From Bactericera cockerelli (Eukaryota > Arthropoda > Insecta > Hemiptera > Triozidae), in NCBI GenBank assembly GCA_024516035.1, contig CM044964.1:12505663-12569662 (forward strand): 64,000 nucleotides of DNA, given 5' to 3'. A model generated the notes under the pieces. The model was not told where the DNA came from, did no database searches, and saw nothing but the letters and a program-made list of their open reading frames with translations. A program made the translations under genes and the position numbers. Below are positions 62,991 to 64,000 of this stretch, one piece after another (position 1 is the stretch's first letter; each line of letters begins with the position of its first letter).

Positions 62991-63134
62991 GTTATCATAT
63001 TTGTGTTAATCGCTTTCGTGATCTCACAACTATACTCGAATTCGCTTTGCTAAATATTTGCTTAACTTGTGACTTGAACCACCGACCTCCGATTACTAGC
63101 CGGTCGCTTTATCGATCAAGCTACTGAGGTCGGT
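62991..63134 (-). mobile_element. tRNA-derived SINE (family P)
   Basis: The plus strand has TATCATATTTGTGTTAATCG, GACTTGAACCACCGACCTCC and TTTATCGATCAAGCTACTGA. It faces the previous copy tail to tail. Confidence 0.8.
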
Positions 63135-63181
63135 GAGTTTGAGTAATAGTGACTGACAAAAATACCTATTATAACTTTTCA

Positions 63182-63322
63182 CTGACCTCAGTAGCTTGAT
63201 CGATAAGGCGGCGGACTTGTATAATTTGGAGTTCGAGTCCCGGATTCAGCGTAGATTTAGTAAAGCGCGTTTGAGTATTTGTGATATCACGAAAGAGATT
63301 GACACAAATATGATAACTTTTT
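63182..63322 (+). mobile_element. tRNA-derived SINE (family P)
   Basis: CTGACCTCAGTAGCTTGATC, GCGGCGGACTTGTATAATTT and GAGTTCGAGTCCCGGATTCA are present. The tail GTGATATCACGAAAGAGATT ends in ATATGATAAC and T-rich sequence. A few bases are lost before the B box. Confidence 0.8.
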
Positions 63323-63441
63323 TTTAAAACTATTATATCTTCTCCCTTTTCTGATGAGGTAAGAAAGATAGTTTTGAGCTTTCTGTGCAATCCTTACAGT
63401 CTGTCCGTCGGGTGGGATGAAACTTTAGACTCACCCTGAAT

Positions 63442-63763
63442 ATCCATCTCTATGTACGTACATTGATCAGCTCTATATTAGGTACAAAGCTATGAAAGGC
63501 AGGGCATGGGAGTACTCTAATATGGACCATTGAAGTACCTGTTTCAAGCTCCAGTGGTCCCGAAACATAAATTAAATTTTAATCTCCTCAAAGGTAAGAA
63601 TAAAGTGGAAAAAACGGGGAGTACAAAGAGGAAAAATGAGCAAATTGGAAGAGAAGAACAAGAGGAATAATGAGGAAAAAAGAGGAGGTACCCCCGTACA
63701 GGGACAAAAATAGGTAGTTATCAGAGGATATTAAATCTTTACTCCCATTGCAAATGACCAAGT
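63442..63763. other. Spacer, nothing recognised
   Basis: A GA-leaning patch at 63590-63690. No gene. Confidence 0.4.
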
Positions 63764-63989
63764 ATAAGTTATCATATTTGTGTTAATCACTTTCGCTATA
63801 CAACAAAATTAATCACTCTCATAATTATAATAATAATAATAATAATAATGATATAATCATGATATCACAACTTTCGTGATGTCACAACTACTCCAACTCG
63901 CTTAATAAATCCACGCCACAATCGGAACTCGAACCATCGATCTCCAGATTATAAGTCCGCCGCCTTATCGATCAAGCTACTGAGGTTGG
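63764..63989 (-). mobile_element. tRNA-derived SINE (family P) with an internal expansion
   Basis: The plus strand starts TATCATATTTGTGTTAATCA and ends TTATCGATCAAGCTACTGAG. A (TAA)n stretch with a duplicated tail piece lies between, near 63800-63870. Confidence 0.75.
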
Positions 63990-64000
63990 GAATGACCGAG

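Larger units (their letters stand above)
62758..63441. mobile_element. Decayed mariner-end MITE carrying nested SINEs
   Basis: The left end CAGGGTGATCATAAAATCTC and the reversed right end CAGGGTGAGTCTAAAGTTTC resemble the foldback family at 24313. TA flanks the left end (62756-62757); the right flank reads AA/TA. Three SINE copies fill the interior. Confidence 0.55.

Overview
The window looks like a gene-poor piece of an animal genome, most likely an insect. The evidence is a spliced GT-AG gene, mariner relics, a remnant of an insect-type DUF4817 transposase, 5S- and tRNA-headed SINEs, Helitron ends, and very abundant CT/GA microsatellites. The microsatellite style recalls planthopper-like Hemiptera, but I cannot name a species. 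I recognise no host housekeeping gene; almost everything I can identify is a mobile element, its debris, or tandem repeat DNA.

The main object is a structurally complete DNA transposon at 2735-12235 of the CACTA/Mirage/Chapaev (EnSpm-like) type. Its ends read CACGCT(A/G)AAAAAA and are flanked by a TA duplication. It carries two co-directional genes. ORF1 is a four-exon, 605-residue protein with an N-terminal SAM domain. ORF2 is an uninterrupted 814-residue zinc-finger DDE-type transposase that starts only 62 nt after the ORF1 stop. Both are open across all exons and the splice sites are canonical. The subterminal regions hold tandem arrays, and the right one holds a perfect 36-bp palindrome containing two TGACGTCA sites. 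SINEs and a pogo-like MITE sit inside the element, in its left arm and introns. A mariner deletion derivative (12263-13182) and a hAT-like MITE (13188-13467) follow immediately.

Region by region: 0.3-0.6 kb is a short tandem satellite carrying hammerhead-ribozyme motifs, with another copy at 43.0 kb and half a copy at 58.3 kb. 14-24 kb is mostly polypyrimidine/polypurine DNA with SINEs, a piggyBac-like MITE, and a 5S-rRNA-headed SINE inserted in a tRNA-headed SINE. 24.3-25.2 kb and 37.4-38.6 kb are long-inverted-repeat (foldback) elements; the second keeps a DUF4817-like transposase N-terminus. 26-36 kb holds interspersed repeats, SINEs and LINE 3' tails. 39-42 kb has a 22-bp array and a triplicated 400-bp segment split once by a complete SINE. 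43.8-44.1 kb is a 39-bp minisatellite. 45.8-46.4 kb is a pogo-like element with internal repeats. 48.6-52.8 kb is a 36-bp satellite interrupted by a Helitron. 53.4 kb holds a second Helitron, 58.8-59.5 kb a hairpin-ended repeat, 60-61.7 kb a 124-bp CT-rich array, and 62.7-63.4 kb a MITE filled with three SINEs.

The only genes that plausibly act together are ORF1 and ORF2 of the large transposon. ORF2 supplies the catalytic and DNA-binding functions and ORF1 is a SAM-domain accessory protein, probably acting on the subterminal repeats. SINEs with different RNA polymerase III heads (5S or tRNA) share a common downstream domain, which suggests modular exchange. All family assignments are by eye from motifs; no database search was run.
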